A stretch of 64,000 nucleotides of DNA from Spongilla lacustris (GCA_949361645.1 OX442416.1:2596146-2660145); one strand, 5' to 3'. Positions 1-15,494 are shown, counted from the stretch's first letter. Program-made: numbers and translations. Notes: generated from the letters alone by a model not told the origin.

Positions 1-214
1 GACTGCACCTGGGGCGCTGCACGTGTTCTTTTGCTGAAATGCACACGTTTCATCGTGATTCATCTGTAATTATGCACAGCACACGAGTGATTTACTGTTC
101 TCAGCTACACGTACAAGACACCTTTGTGTGTTGCTTGAGCAGGGTAGGATGGAGTGGATGGTGGGGGGGGAGGCGGGAATGAGGGTAGGGTGGTCCATTA
201 ATCCATTGTGCAGC

Positions 215-425
215 CACACACACGCACACAAACATACATCACACACTCACGTGCGCACACACACAAACATCACACAAACATACACTCGCACACACCCATA
301 CAAACATAAATGTATATCACACGCGCACACACATGCACACACACACATCACACACACAGCCTGTTGGGGGCATTTGAGGAAAGCATTAAAATATGCACAC
401 ACACATGCACACACACACACACAGC
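215..425. repeat. CA-rich microsatellite tract
   Basis: Interrupted (CA)n/(CACGCA)n sequence. A short phrase (cagcctgttgggg) follows the CA tract twice, at about 357 and 423, so the block has partly duplicated. Reading frames here are low-complexity His/Thr or Cys/Val peptides and are not genes. I see nothing else in 1-740. Confidence 0.9.
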
Positions 426-744
426 CTGTTGGGGAGGAAAGCGTTAAAATAGGCTGGGCTGCAAGCTTACATGTAGCTATGGTAACCATTAGTGATGCGT
501 TAGTAATAGGACGGCTGAACATACATGTAAGGTGAACAGCACCCTGTATGGGGTATACACATGTATGTATTCTACTGTTGTGGCTGGAGAATCATGCTCT
601 GTATGGCTACAGCCCTACATGTCATGAGGCGTATTGCAATGGACATCATTATTACAAAATAATTCTATGACTGTACTATACTCGTCCCTCAGCAATACTG
701 GATGGAAATTGTGGATAGTCGTCGCAATAATAAATATACTTACA

Positions 745-1003
745 TGTGTACATGTATACATGTATTAATGTGTGGTACATGTATACATGTATTAATGTGT
801 GGGTACATGTATACATGTATTAATGTGTGGTACACGTATACATGTATTAATGTGTGGTACATGTATACATGTATTAATGTGTGGTACATGTATACATGTA
901 TTAATGTGTGGTACATGTATACATGTATTAATGTGTGGTACACGTACATGTATACATGTATTAATGTGTGGTACATGTATACGTGTATTAATGTGTGGTG
1001 CAT
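745..1003. repeat. 27-bp minisatellite
   Basis: About nine head-to-tail copies of a 27-bp unit built from tacatgtatacatgtattaa plus tgtgtgg, with one- to six-base variants. It ends about 75 bp before a V-ATPase exon, so it lies in an intron of that copy. Confidence 0.93.
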
Positions 1004-1077
1004 GTATTTTGGTTTTAGTGTAATGTTATCTGCAGCTAGGTTTGCACATGTCATTTGCTATCTTTGCTGTGCTGCAG

Positions 1078-1421
1078 GTTTTTGATTGGTGTGGTGCCGA
1101 CTGAGAACCTCCTGGTGTTCATGAGGGTGTTGTGGCGTGTGTGCAGGGGCAACTTGTTTGTGAAACATGCCCAGATTGAGGAGACCTTGGAGGATCCAGT
1201 CACTGTGAGTGTGTTGGTGTGTGTATGAGTTTGTGAGTGTGCATGCATGTGTGTTGGTGATTTGAGTGCGTGTATGAGTGTGTGTGTGGTTGGAAAGGAA
1301 TTAGCTGTGTTCTAATTAATGCTCATCTCTCCTCTTAGGGTAACCCTGTTATGAAGAGTGTCTTCATCCTCTTCTTCCAAGGAGAACAGCTCAATACACG
1401 TATCAGGAAGCTGTGTGATGG
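1078..1421 (+). pseudogene. V-ATPase subunit a, two-exon partial second copy
   Basis: Two exons, 1078-1204 and 1339-1421, match exons 8 and 9 of the full gene at 56-64 kb in length (127 and 83 nt) and phase. Acceptors (ctgcag, ctcttag) and donors (gtgagt, gtaagt) are consensus. The peptide reads [14 protein letters not shown]...ETLEDPVT, then [17 protein letters not shown], with only a few substitutions against the other copy. This is part of the cytosolic N-domain of the proton-pump a subunit. The next exon ([16 protein letters not shown] in the other copy) is not found downstream; a minisatellite, an assembly gap and an SGPL1 gene follow instead. Upstream exons may lie outside the window. 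It is therefore either a truncated paralogue or a misjoined haplotype. I call it a probable gene fragment because continuity is lost, although both exons are intact. Confidence 0.7.
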
Positions 1422-1499
1422 GTAAGTGTTTGTGTGGGAGAGGAGTCGTGTGGGTTAAGGAGATAAGAGGTGTGTAGGGTGTAGATGATAAGGAGACAA

Positions 1500-1745
1500 A
1501 TGTGTGGGGATGGGCACCAGGGAGGTGTGGGGATGGGCACCAGGGAGGTGTGGGGATGGGCACCAGGGAGATGTGGGGATGGGCACCAGGGAGGTGTGGG
1601 GATAAGCACCAGGGAGGTGTGGGGATGGGCACCAGGGAGGTGTGGGGATGGGCACCAGGGAGGTGTGGGGATGGGCACCAGGGAGGTGTGGGGATGGGCA
1701 CCAGGGAGGTGTGGGGATGGGCACCAGGGAGGTGTGGGGATGGGG
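1500..1745. repeat. 23-bp minisatellite
   Basis: About ten copies of a 23-bp GC-rich unit (ggatgggcaccagggaggtg plus tgg), immediately 3' of the V-ATPase fragment. It is open in several frames on both strands only because 23 is not a multiple of three and the unit lacks stops; it is not coding. Confidence 0.95.
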
Positions 1746-2122
1746 ATTGAGGTTGTGGATGGGTGGATTACACATTGATTACATGTACATCGTGATGCTT
1801 GGAATTGGATTAATATCAGTATATCAGCTACCTTGCCATAACGGGGTGGGCAGCCACCAGCACTACTTACTTGTACTACTACAAGTATGCATGCCCAACA
1901 CTAATGGCACTGTAGTGTGTGCATCTCATTGGCGCCAATCAGTGGGTGTGGTTGAGAGAATGTACATTAGTAAGTTTCCTTGGGTATTAGCAATGAATAG
2001 AAGGTAGTGTGGGCGTGTTATCTATCCTGTCAAGGTCACAGCTGGGATAACCAGCTTGGCCGGTCAAAAGCGTGTGTACTGATTCCGATTGCAGCATGCA
2101 TGTTGTATGATGAAACACAAAA

Positions 2123-2322
2123 NNNNNNNNNNNNNNNNNNNNNNNNNNNNNNNNNNNNNNNNNNNNNNNNNNNNNNNNNNNNNNNNNNNNNNNNNNNNNN
2201 NNNNNNNNNNNNNNNNNNNNNNNNNNNNNNNNNNNNNNNNNNNNNNNNNNNNNNNNNNNNNNNNNNNNNNNNNNNNNNNNNNNNNNNNNNNNNNNNNNNN
2301 NNNNNNNNNNNNNNNNNNNNNN
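2123..2322. other. Assembly gap of 200 N
   Basis: Exactly 200 N, probably a scaffolding placeholder of unknown true length. It lies between the V-ATPase fragment and the SGPL1 exons, so the join between them is not proven by sequence. The flanks (1750-2122, 2323-2470) show no exon I recognise. Confidence 0.98.
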
Positions 2323-2472
2323 GGCAACATACAAAATCTCTACTACATGATGAGTGAAGTATATTAATGAGTGAGAACTTATTGCCAATTGGCTGGTCAG
2401 TGGTGATCCTAATTTTCCAGAATGCATAAAATTATATGTGTATGTGCCCCAGCCAAGAGGTGTATTATGTAC

Positions 2473-3451
2473 CATCTCTGGGTGGGTGATGTGAGGGAAG
2501 AGAACTCTGGCCCTGTCTCTGTACGTCTTCACGGCCATAAGGATGCTCTCCGTTCCCCCTGACGTCACGCTCCCGGCGCACATGCTGTCTCCGTGCAGCA
2601 TGTGCGCAACCATGGCAACGGTCTCGGTCTCAAACCGCTTGAGACTCGGAAACAGGACGGGATTGAGGGCGTTGTCGTGCATGAAAGCGCGCGTGAACGC
2701 CCGTAGCATCTCCACTTTGCAGGACTGGGTCTGGTCGCCCTGTGACTCTACCTCTCCATTGGCGTCACGTGGCTCTCCCTTGGCGTCACGTGGCTCTCCA
2801 TTGGACAGCTCAAATGTCTCATACACTTCCCTGATGGTTTCAAACCGTCGGCCGTTGACCGTGTAGACATACCCGAACACCCGTCCATCATGAGGACACG
2901 TGTCCGCTTTCTTGTACCTCTCCAGCTCTTCCAATAGCTCCGCTTCGCTTAAGCCTATTAAATTAGAGGGTTAGTAAACACATACACCGTGGGCGTGGCC
3001 CGCCCTTCGCGTTCCCACAACGCGCGAAGGGCGGGCCACTGTACTTGTACACAACCACAATGATTCCCCCCATGATTCCCACTACAAATATACGTACACG
3101 GGTCTCTTTCAATCTGTTCCTATTTCAATAAACGGTCTCCAACACATCGCAGCCAACCCGAGCCGATCCGCTGCCCGCCTAACCTTTCTCGGGTATACAA
3201 TGAATTTGCTGCTGCTGCTGCTGCTGCTGTAACGCTTTGTTGTCGCGGACCAACTTGTGCGCTTCTCGCCGCAACAAGTGCCGTACTACCGTATCCATCC
3301 CTGGAAGTAGCCGCAGCAGCTGGAGCGAACGCCCCAACACTCCCCGCAATCCTTCGGCGAGGAGAACGTTTATGGAAAGCAATATGACGATGGCAAAGAC
3401 AACGTCCTTGATTATTGCAAAGGCTGCCTGTAGGAAGAGAATCATTCTCAA
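2473..3451 (-). CDS. SGPL1: Sphingosine-1-phosphate lyase, 5' portion
   Basis: Two exons on the minus strand. The first ends at 3184 (GAGAAAG|gttagg). The second is 2473-2954, with acceptor taatag and donor gtacat. Phase 1 is kept across the join, giving IPEKG-LSEAELLEELERYKK. The protein has an N-terminal hydrophobic segment (AIIKDVVFAIVILLSINVLL), as expected for the ER anchor, then a basic linker, an eight-glutamine run from a CAG repeat, and the start of the PLP-dependent lyase domain with SVTSGGTESILMAVKTYR, the conserved phosphate-binding region. The enzyme cleaves sphingosine-1-phosphate to hexadecenal and phosphoethanolamine in the ER membrane. The start is uncertain: a Met at 3451 is in frame, but cttcctacag|GCAGCC at 3427 looks like an acceptor, so an upstream exon may exist. 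The catalytic lysine and the C-terminal half are not present in 1-2472. They are either behind the gap, misassembled or lost. Confidence 0.88.
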
Positions 3452-3802
3452 AATAATTGAATTTCAAAACTGAAAAAGGCAGCTTTAGACCGCACAGCCG
3501 CTAGTAATAAATGACGTCATAACGGGGTGATGATTTAATTCGATGTCTTTTGCGGTTTTGCCACCCAATGACGTCGTGTTTGGGTGCTTGCATCTGCATG
3601 GCCACGCCCTCTACATGTGCATGTTCATGTCCATGTCCATTTGAAAGGAGGATAATATATCATACAAGCGTGAAGACACAGAGGCACCATTCCAATTATG
3701 TATCACCGCAGAAGTCTAGGTCTGGTTTTTTAACTGTATAGAAAATTATAGAAGCAACTTCTAAATGCATACAACAATATACGAGATAGAGCTCTATCCT
3801 TA

Positions 3803-3945
3803 CAATCTACACCGCAAGCAGACTACATAAATATGGTTATATGTAATGTATAACTTTGGGAAAAGCGCACATAATTAAATTATGTGCACTTTTCCCAAAG
3901 TTGTACAGTTCGCATAACCATAGTCTGCTTGCAGTGAGCTATTAT
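3803..3945. mobile_element. Small hairpin MITE
   Basis: Inverted arms of about 60 bp. Outer termini are caccgcaagcagacta and tagtctgcttgcagtg; inner arms are aactttgggaaaagc and cttttcccaaagtt around an A/T-rich turn. There is no reading frame and no clear target duplication. 3452-3800 holds nothing I recognise. Confidence 0.75.
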
Positions 3946-3984
3946 ATGAATACAAATAAAATAACGCCCATAATATATATACAC

Positions 3985-5695
3985 CCCTTTTGGCGATAAG
4001 TGGCTGGCATGAATATTCACTATGAATACATTTAATACGTGACAACCGTTGCTATCCTCCATTTTGACGAGGAAATGTGGTCGCCATACTGACGAGCAAG
4101 GATCTACAAAATTCGATCAGTGATTGGAAACTACACTTCCACGCTGCAAGGGCCCGATCTAGATCGCTATTTTAAGACGCTACAATGCCTATGTGGGCGG
4201 CCGGGTGGATCCGCGGTAAACATCCTAATCGTCGACCCTTGTCAGTTTCCCAAATATTGGTGTGGCCACCTCTGGACTTTCCAAGTTTGTATACGTATTT
4301 ATTAACGCGCGAGGTCAGGATTATTAATCTTAAGACATACATAAGTGCAGACACTGCCACTGGTACATCATTATTTCTATCTTGGGTTCAAACCATCCCT
4401 GATCACAGCATAGGCATTGATGACATGCACAAAAGCTGAATGATAAGTCACATGAACGCTGGGTGACAGTTGAAAGGAGATCTGGATCATTGTGACTGCA
4501 CATGGTACAATGCACATTGCATAACATTGTTATATGTTTAAAATGCTCAACATCGATCAGTGTACACTGGCAAAAATAATTACGTTCGAGCCCATTTACT
4601 CATTGCAGTACCATTCACCTTCTAGTATCAACAACGTCAACACTAATCAGACAAATGATACCATTGTATTGATCAGGAGCATCACATCCAATCATTGGCC
4701 CAAATGCAACCGGTTAATATACATGTACATGTATAGGACATCAGTCTTGAAAGCTTCTGCTTTGATAAAATTCAGCTTCATGTGAGCACATCACCATAAT
4801 TGTTATGATATACTTGGCTGTTAAACATTACATGATGAATTAGAAGGTTCAGCTAAACGCCTTAATTTGATTTTGTTGACTTTAATTGTGGTATTCCGCA
4901 CTCCGCAGAATGCCTTAAATGTTGGCAAACTGAATTCAGTATTTTTTTAAATTTCTTTGTCCATGCAACAGATAAAATCATATAGGCTTATTACGAATCG
5001 CATGCTGTCCTGCACATTTCCCAACAAAAGACATCAAGAACTGATAGGAGAGCTTCCATGCATGTGAAAGTATATGCTCACGTGCATATACTTTCACATG
5101 CATGGAAGCTCTCCTATCAGTTCAGTAGTTCAAGTGCCACCCATGCAGGGTTCATGTGAGATTATCCGAAATGAATTTACCTTTACATGTATACTTTTTA
5201 ATTGCAATGCCTATGCCGGCTGTGATAAATCATGCACCACAAATGAATGTACCAGTGCACACACCATTTACATGTAGGGCAACAAATTTAACCTCTGATA
5301 ATAGTACTATAAGTTTTAAAACTTTTGTATGCCCTGAGCTTCTCCTGAACTGGTGCGTCAGTAAAATACGTAAACAAACTTGGAAAGCTAGTCCTGAGGT
5401 GGCCACACTAATATGTCATCAATCCTTGAGGAACACACAAGGGTCGACGGTTATGAGAGTTGACATGTTTACTTTATACGGATCCACCCGCCCACCTAGT
5501 CATTGCATCAAATAGCGATCTAAATCGGGCCCTTGCAGCATTTCAGTTTAATTGATCGAATTTTGCAGACAAAAGTCGGCCCGTTTGCTCGTCACTATAG
5601 TCGCCGGAGTGTCTGAAACGTTTGCCAATGTACATGTATTCATAGTGAATGTCATACATGTACCAGCCGCAGTACTTATCGCCAAAAGGGGTCTT
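3985..5695. mobile_element. 1.7-kb foldback element with diverged arms
   Basis: The left arm (about 3985-4360) reappears inverted at about 5305-5695. Matching blocks are cttttggcgataagtggctg with its inverse tacttatcgccaaaaggg, cccgatctagatcgctattt with aaatagcgatctaaatcggg, gggtggatcc with ggatccaccc, and ggtgtggccacctc with its inverse. The middle (4360-5300) has no protein I recognise and contains a separate near-perfect palindrome. Arm divergence suggests an old non-autonomous element. Confidence 0.75.
5038..5123. repeat. 86-bp near-perfect palindrome
   Basis: Arms of about 40 bp beginning gaactgataggagagcttcc and closing with the exact inverse, around a short tcacgt centre. It sits off-centre inside the larger foldback, so it is probably a later, separate insertion. 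Confidence 0.88.
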
Positions 5696-6048
5696 ATATT
5701 ACTCATGAATAATTAATGCTCTGGACGGACCGGATGTGCAGCTGCTATATATTGGATAAAATCCATGCATTGAGGTCGTTTGTACCACAACCACACCCAT
5801 TTCCTCTCTCCTCCCCAGTACTATGTGTACTGACCCCACCAGACTGGTGGTGAAGACAGTACAGAGAAACACTCTTATGTTTTCCCACTACTCTACCACT
5901 CATGTTTTGGCGGTAAGTGCTGGGCCAAGTGGCCATAACAACAGTATATACACATTGATCTTCTCGGTTTCCCATAAAAAATCAGTGCATGACAATACAA
6001 AAACTACACAACTGCGAAACAACGTACAGCAATGCACACACAATGGAA

Positions 6049-10140
<4,092 letters not shown>

Positions 10141-10640
10141 GTCACCCGTTAACGTGTTGTCAACGCCCACCCACTGCTAGCTCGTATAGCCACGCTCATT
10201 TAGTATAATCATAGGGCGTTAATTGCTTTGTATCACCTAGCAACGTTGTTATTCGACAATAGCTAGCTAGCTCGCGCAATCTGAGTGCCAGTAAGTGCTT
10301 AGAATCCCCCCTTCTGGCACATACTCACCGTGAATAGAGCCCCCCCCCCCCCTTTCCATAGCCAACTGCTTGCGAACTCCTGATTCAGCAGTGTTGCATA
10401 AGCGAGCTTTTTTTTTTTTTTTGGTTCTTGAAAACGATTTGCTCTATAGCTTATTGGTTGCTAAGTACACGTATATACGCGTTGCTATCGTGACTGTATT
10501 AATTTTTTTAGAGTAAAAGCAAAAACAATTATACAAGCATACAAGTAAAACTGATAAAGCATCGTCCGGAATGACAGAATATATTGCTCGCGGATCGGAA
10601 TAAAAAAGCAAAGCGAGGCCTGCATGCATGGTAAATATGC

Positions 10641-10990
10641 ATGCCCTAGTAATACAGTGATATATATATATTATATATATATAGGCTGCACAGCATTTAT
10701 GATTTTTAATTTGAGTGTTGGATCCAGTCATGAAGTTAAGCCAGCTGCAACAAAGCCTGCCTTGCCCCTAGCCTGTGCCCCAAGGACCATAAGACACCAC
10801 CACCGCTGTACGGAATGCATTGCCATCCTCCCTAACTCTGCACACTTCACATCATTTTTCACATGTTTGCGTTCCTCTGCTGCCTTTGCTGCTGCCCCAG
10901 GTGACATGCTTCCCGGCACAATGTGCGAAGGATTACTGATACCCGATGCAGTTAGCCATGCACTAAAATATCTGCTGGACGAGACATTGA
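10641..10990. repeat. Dispersed repeat, copy A
   Basis: Shares long blocks in the same orientation with 44335-44680, for example caaagcctgccttgcc, gaatgcattgccatcct, and cacatgtttgcg followed by ctctgctgcctttgctgctg. Both copies lie beyond a copy of exon 1 of the 6-10 kb gene, so this looks like one duplicated segment and not independent insertions. 10141-10640 is otherwise unremarkable, with poly-C and poly-T runs near 10340 and 10410. Confidence 0.78.
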
Positions 10991-10999
10991 CTTATCAAT

Positions 11000-12005
11000 A
11001 CCCTCTTTAATATATATGAGCTGACAAATCTGCTTGGGGGGGGGGGGGGGGTGCCTTGTTACCTTTCCAAAAAGATAACTGCAGGGGGTGGGACTCAAGC
11101 ATATAGGGGAGGGGGAATCGAACGATCCCTCCGATCTCTTCCTGCTACGGACCTGATTTGTGCTCTGTTCACCAGCTAGCATTAGACACATGCATGCATG
11201 TGACAGGCTTAAGTTTTGTGCTACATATTTTTCGCCAATTACTGTGCAGGATTCTAGTGACAGCCATGTTAGGAAATTGCATGGTGTATGTGGAAGATTT
11301 TTATGACAGTGTCAACTACAAGGTCATGTATAACGTATGGTAAAAAAAAGCTCTTACAGAGAAAATTGTTCATAGTTATATATGAACTGCATGGTGTACA
11401 ATGAATATTTAGATTTAAGTATCCTTTGAATTTCTTCCATGGTCTGCAGTGCAGAAATTCAGAGAGCCAGTTCTGAAAAAAAAAAAAAAACTACAAGTGC
11501 CACAAAAATTCATCATATGCAGTCATGTAGCATCAGGAATCCAGGATTTTTGAATAGAATACTAACCTATCTATATAGTACCTACAAGTGCATGTTCAAA
11601 TTGTGATTTCATCTACAAGGTTAATCGCCCTGATGATTGCATAGGTATGGACCATTGGTCTGAATCCTACCCTCTTTGAAGCTGTTTGATAAAGAAGTTA
11701 GGAGATGCTTCTCATCTTGTTTTTCCATTGACACAACAGACACAGCCTGGACACAGGCCCTAATTAGCGCAGGTTTTGGTGGTCTTGGTCTGCACTCTCT
11801 ATCCCACCACTCATCTGCAGCATTTATAACTTCATCGTCCACATATGGCTGTAGCAGTGCATATTTAAAATCATTCAGTTCAATAATCGGGTCTCTATGT
11901 CAGATGCAATCACAACAGAAGGAGTATCATCAACACCTATTACACAGCAAACTCTATCAAAGAAATTGGAATGTCTTCTTTTTAATTCTTTGTTAGGGGC
12001 ATCCT
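11000..12005. other. Unassigned intergenic stretch
   Basis: Poly-G at about 11035-11051 and poly-A at 11477-11491. The only notable frame is minus-strand 11621-11842 (begins MDDEVINAADEWWDREC), which I do not recognise. It could be another remnant of the neighbouring retroelement. Confidence 0.4.
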
Positions 12006-13010
12006 CTATGGCAGACAGAGCTCGCCTATTATCTGTTTCGGCCCCTCAACAGCATCATGGTTGTCTGTGACTCCATCTCCTGTCTTCACTTGGGCCTGCA
12101 CCTTGAAACTGATGAGCTTCACACCTTTATAAGATGGTGGTTGGTTCTCTGGTCCTGTCTGCTCTGAGAACGCCCTGGACCAGGTTTCTACAGCCAACGG
12201 AACACAAGTCCACCCCAACTCAAAGCACTTTGGGTCATTAGTGACATGTTTGAACCTAGCTGTCGAACAAGACTTAACAATGACAGCAGGCGTAAGTGGG
12301 GATGTCACCGTTATATCAAAGGCTTGTGTGCAAACCCTTTTCCCATCTTGCTACCACGACATCTGCTGGACGTGAGTGGCTATTATCATGCAGATGTAGT
12401 ACCATATATAGCCCACCTCCACTGTGACTCCCACATGGGCCTGACTAAAAAGGTTAGCCACAACCATCCCGCAACAGGTTATGTTGATTCACTACGTCCC
12501 CTCCATGAGTGCACGTATTGGCGTGATGCCCAAGTGATGGGAATTGGGGGGCGGAGGCCCAAACTGAAGACATGTTCATGCCTAGCCTCTCTACTTGCTG
12601 CAAGCCACAGTGTGTCTAAATCAAAGGCAACAGCTGCCATCTATTGCCGCTTAAACCTGGTCTGTGGCGAGGGATATCCTTGCCAGTGGTCTATAAGGCC
12701 AATATAAAAGTTAGGGTGAGCATATCAAACTCTTTAGTGTAAGTTTTGTGTTTTATTCTTTTTCCTCCAGATTAACACATGCATGTGCATATATCCTGTT
12801 GTATACCCATGTCTTGTATTTTGTATAGTAAAATAATATTGTGACTTACGGTTGCTGGGGTGCAGAAGCCCAGTCCGCCATTTCTCGGCTAGCATCCCGT
12901 CTGGCCATCCAGTTGCAGTGTAGAAAATCCAAGACCATCACTACCATCTACCAACGTCTCAATTTAGTAGAGCAAAAGCTTTGCTTTCATGTTCCGGCTT
13001 TTTCTGGTCT
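12006..13010. pseudogene. Decayed reverse-transcriptase C-terminal fragments
   Basis: Three pieces of one retroelement protein family. Minus-strand 12006-12308 contains PKCFELGWTCVPLAVETWS. Plus-strand 12480-12700 contains KSKATAAIYCRLNLV. Plus-strand 12841-12980 contains TYGCWGAEAQSAISRLASRL then KTITTIYQRLNLV. The last two are diverged tandem copies of the same region. The C-terminal tail (VP-VET-GxWG-EAQ...RLAS...IYxRLNL) recurs at 62.3 kb in this window. All frames are short and broken. The clade of element is unresolved. Confidence 0.6.
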
Positions 13011-14510
13011 GAGGATGGAGTTTAATTTTAAAATTTTTTACCGGTATTTTTTTTGCTTTTTTTTCAAGTGCTGTTCAAATAGTATAATTTCTAATAAAAT
13101 GTTTTGGTACGAACAAACATGCAGAACGTCTCTAGTACAAATCTCTATTAGCTAACCCATGCATGCATGCTTATTTAAGTTTGTACACGCAACAACTATA
13201 TATAGTTCACTGATGCTAGTCAGTAAAGCTGTAATACGGAGGCGGTGGCTGTCGTTCTGCCAGGGACTGATTGCCCAGTGTGATGAGAATTTCGACGGTA
13301 AGAGGAGAGACCACGACGTAGTAAACGATGACTCTGATTAGCACACTATATTGTACACTGATGATGCTACAGTTGGCCAAAGTGGTGACAGATGTGCTGG
13401 CAGTAAGATTAATCGCCTGTTGGAATGTGGCTATTTCTCGACATGGTATCTGATAAGACTCAACAATTAGTTTATCACTAATTTCTGAGGATCTCCCTTG
13501 AGCATGGTAAGTTTTTTTTTGCACGATAGCGGCTTCAAGCGCGCATGCAGGTGCACGTGATTTAATCACCACGATATTCCAGCAATACGTTTAGCGGTAT
13601 GTTTTCTCCGACACAGAATCCTGTTCGTGGGATGTCCACTGAAAGCCGAAGAGATATCGGGTGTAATTTTGCGGATGATTTTCTGAATTGCGTCCTCGTA
13701 ATGAGCGGGATTCAAAAGAGCTGGTTCGTTAGCGTCAACTGTGTTAACAACTTTTAAAATAGCATTTGTTCGATCAGAATGCCGAAACAGACCACTCCGG
13801 TGTACATGCACTCTTGCCTCAACAGTGTATCTCATATGGCCACGATTGCCTTCAAACGGGCTTGGGAACTTTCTAGTACTGAGAGAGAACTCAAATGGGA
13901 AAACGTACTGTCCTGGTTCTAGGATCCTGTTGGGGATCTGCTCCGTGTTCTGTCATGGCAAAAATTATCCTACCAAAAATTTATCCTAGGATAAATTTTT
14001 GCTGCCAAAATTTATCCCTGGGATAAAAAATTTCTGCTAAAATCTATCCTAGGATAAATTTTGGGTGCCAAAATCTATCCTAGGATAAAATTTGGCTGCC
14101 AAATATTATCCTAGTATGCCAAAAAATGTCCTAGGGGATTTTGACTGTCAAATTTCATTCTAACACGGAATAGTGATCTCAGGTTAAGTTGTGCCTACTT
14201 GCAAAAGTCAGCTGTCTCATGAAGAAATCAGTGGATCTTCTCGTGAGTGAGTGAACCCTCCACCCCACCTTCCCTTCGTCACGCGCGCAATACTATGTTT
14301 CAGTGACTTCCAGTTAAGATACAACGGACGGTATTTGCATGGGTGGGGGGGGGGGGGGGGTGTCTCCTTTGCGATTGTCGCGCCCAATTCAAATACTTAA
14401 TGCTGGGGATTCAAAACGTTTGCATGCTTGCGAGCGCGTGAATGAAGTGTCTTAAAAGCGGACCACTACCAGGTTTATTGGAGAGGAAACATGTACCTAC
14501 ATCTACATGT

Positions 14511-14622
14511 ATCAGAGATAGTATAGAGATATACTATCTCTGCATCTATCAACAGCCAATTAACATATACGGCGGAATGTCGTATGTACCTTACGACATG
14601 TATGTTAATTCGCTGTTGATAG
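14511..14622. repeat. Two adjacent hairpins
   Basis: The first pairs agagatagtatagaga with tatactatctct at 14511-14540. The second pairs ctatcaacagccaattaaca with tgttaattcgctgttgatag up to 14622. Both are inside the 1.3-kb insertion and directly abut the next MITE. Confidence 0.75.
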
Positions 14623-14793
14623 CACAGCAAAAAACGCATCAAATCAATTATTGATTCCACAACGGATTTTTAAATGAATTGTTAAATCAACGCATGATTT
14701 CACAGCAAAATCAAGTGCACTTGATTTGCGATTGATTTTACTGTGAAATCAATTGTGAATCAATAATTGATTTGACGCGTTTTTTTTGCTGTG
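14623..14793. mobile_element. 171-bp MITE with TAG target duplication
   Basis: Terminal inverted repeats cacagcaaaaaacgcatcaa and the inverse ending ttttttttgctgtg, continuing inward through atcaattattgatt. Both ends are flanked by TAG. It is nested inside the element that broke the arrestin copy, giving a relative age order. Confidence 0.82.
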
Positions 14794-15494
14794 TAGGTTT
14801 CATCTAAAGAAACTTAGCATTTGTGAACTTATTTTGGGGGGAAAGCGGTCCAGTTGTAACCGTAGAACCGAACTGGAGGCGTAGTCCACAAGATCTAGTT
14901 AGGCGTAGCCCGACCTTCCGCCAATACGCAAAGCTAGGTCGATCGGGCTTCACTAAGCGTCTCTGTGTTGACTTTTTAAAGAACAGCTGATGCTGATCTC
15001 GGTAAAAAAGAAATTTAGCGCAGCGGCTTGTGCGTATTTTAGGCCCGCACGCGTAGCCAGAATGCCTGGTGGGGGGAGGGGGGAACGTGGGGTCCTGGAT
15101 ACATGTATTGCTCCCATCCCCACCCCCGATTACCATCCTAGAAACGGCTGAACTCTACTCCGGAGTAAGTGTGGGATAAAAAAATTGCAGGGTAGGATAA
15201 TTTCTCGCAGTCTGGAATGTTGCCAAAATTTATCCTAGGATAATATTTTGCGGGCGGATAGAATTTTTCGTGACATTTCCACAGTACGACTTCCTCGTCA
15301 AGATAGTCCTCGCGGGAGCTGTAAGATGTGCTGTCGTCACCTGAACCTTCTGACCAGGAAACGTGAGCATATACTTTCAACGTTACAGAGATAGATTTGG
15401 CCTCATCCGTCACGACTTCGACCGTTCCAGACACTTCTGCCGGGACGACGTAGACCTTTTGGCTGTCCAAATGTACCAGTAATCTTTTCACCAT

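Larger units (their letters stand above)
13951..15275. mobile_element. 1.3-kb insertion with TGTCA termini and TCCTAGGA arrays
   Basis: The limits are set by the interrupted arrestin frame. The left end is tgtcatggcaaaaattatcc and the right end is ggatagaatttttcgtgaca, imperfect inverted termini. Flanks ttc and tttcc suggest a 3-bp target duplication. Both ends carry repeats of the self-complementary motif TTTATCCTAGGATAAA (five or more at 13963-14120, one at about 15225) and, at the right end, tactccggagta. The middle contains a nested MITE (14623-14793) and two smaller hairpins. No transposase is visible, so it is non-autonomous. Confidence 0.8.
13216..15494 (-). pseudogene. Alpha-arrestin (ARRDC) copy, disrupted
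   Basis: The 5' part is 15285-15494, starting MVKRLLVHLDSQKVYVVPAE and running to EEVVLW. The 3' part, 13216-13950, resumes at NTEQIPNRILEPGQYVFPF and ends LAERQPPPPYYSFTD. A 1.3-kb element splits the reading frame exactly between the two halves. At least two frameshifts lie near 13566-13650, where the intact gene reads SVDIPRRGFCVGENIPLNVL. Sequence is otherwise close to the intact copy at 17.7 kb, including 38 bp of identical 5' leader and the 3' flank. The insertion plus frameshifts make a functional product unlikely. Known family role: alpha-arrestins bind membrane cargo and recruit NEDD4-type ubiquitin ligases through PPxY motifs. Confidence 0.88.

Noticed and set aside
1500..1745. Possible CRISPR-like array
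   Set aside because: Units are contiguous with no unique spacers and the DNA is animal; likewise for the 27-bp and 24-bp arrays.
2007..2367. Frames spanning the N gap
   Set aside because: They exist only because N is read as open; no information content.
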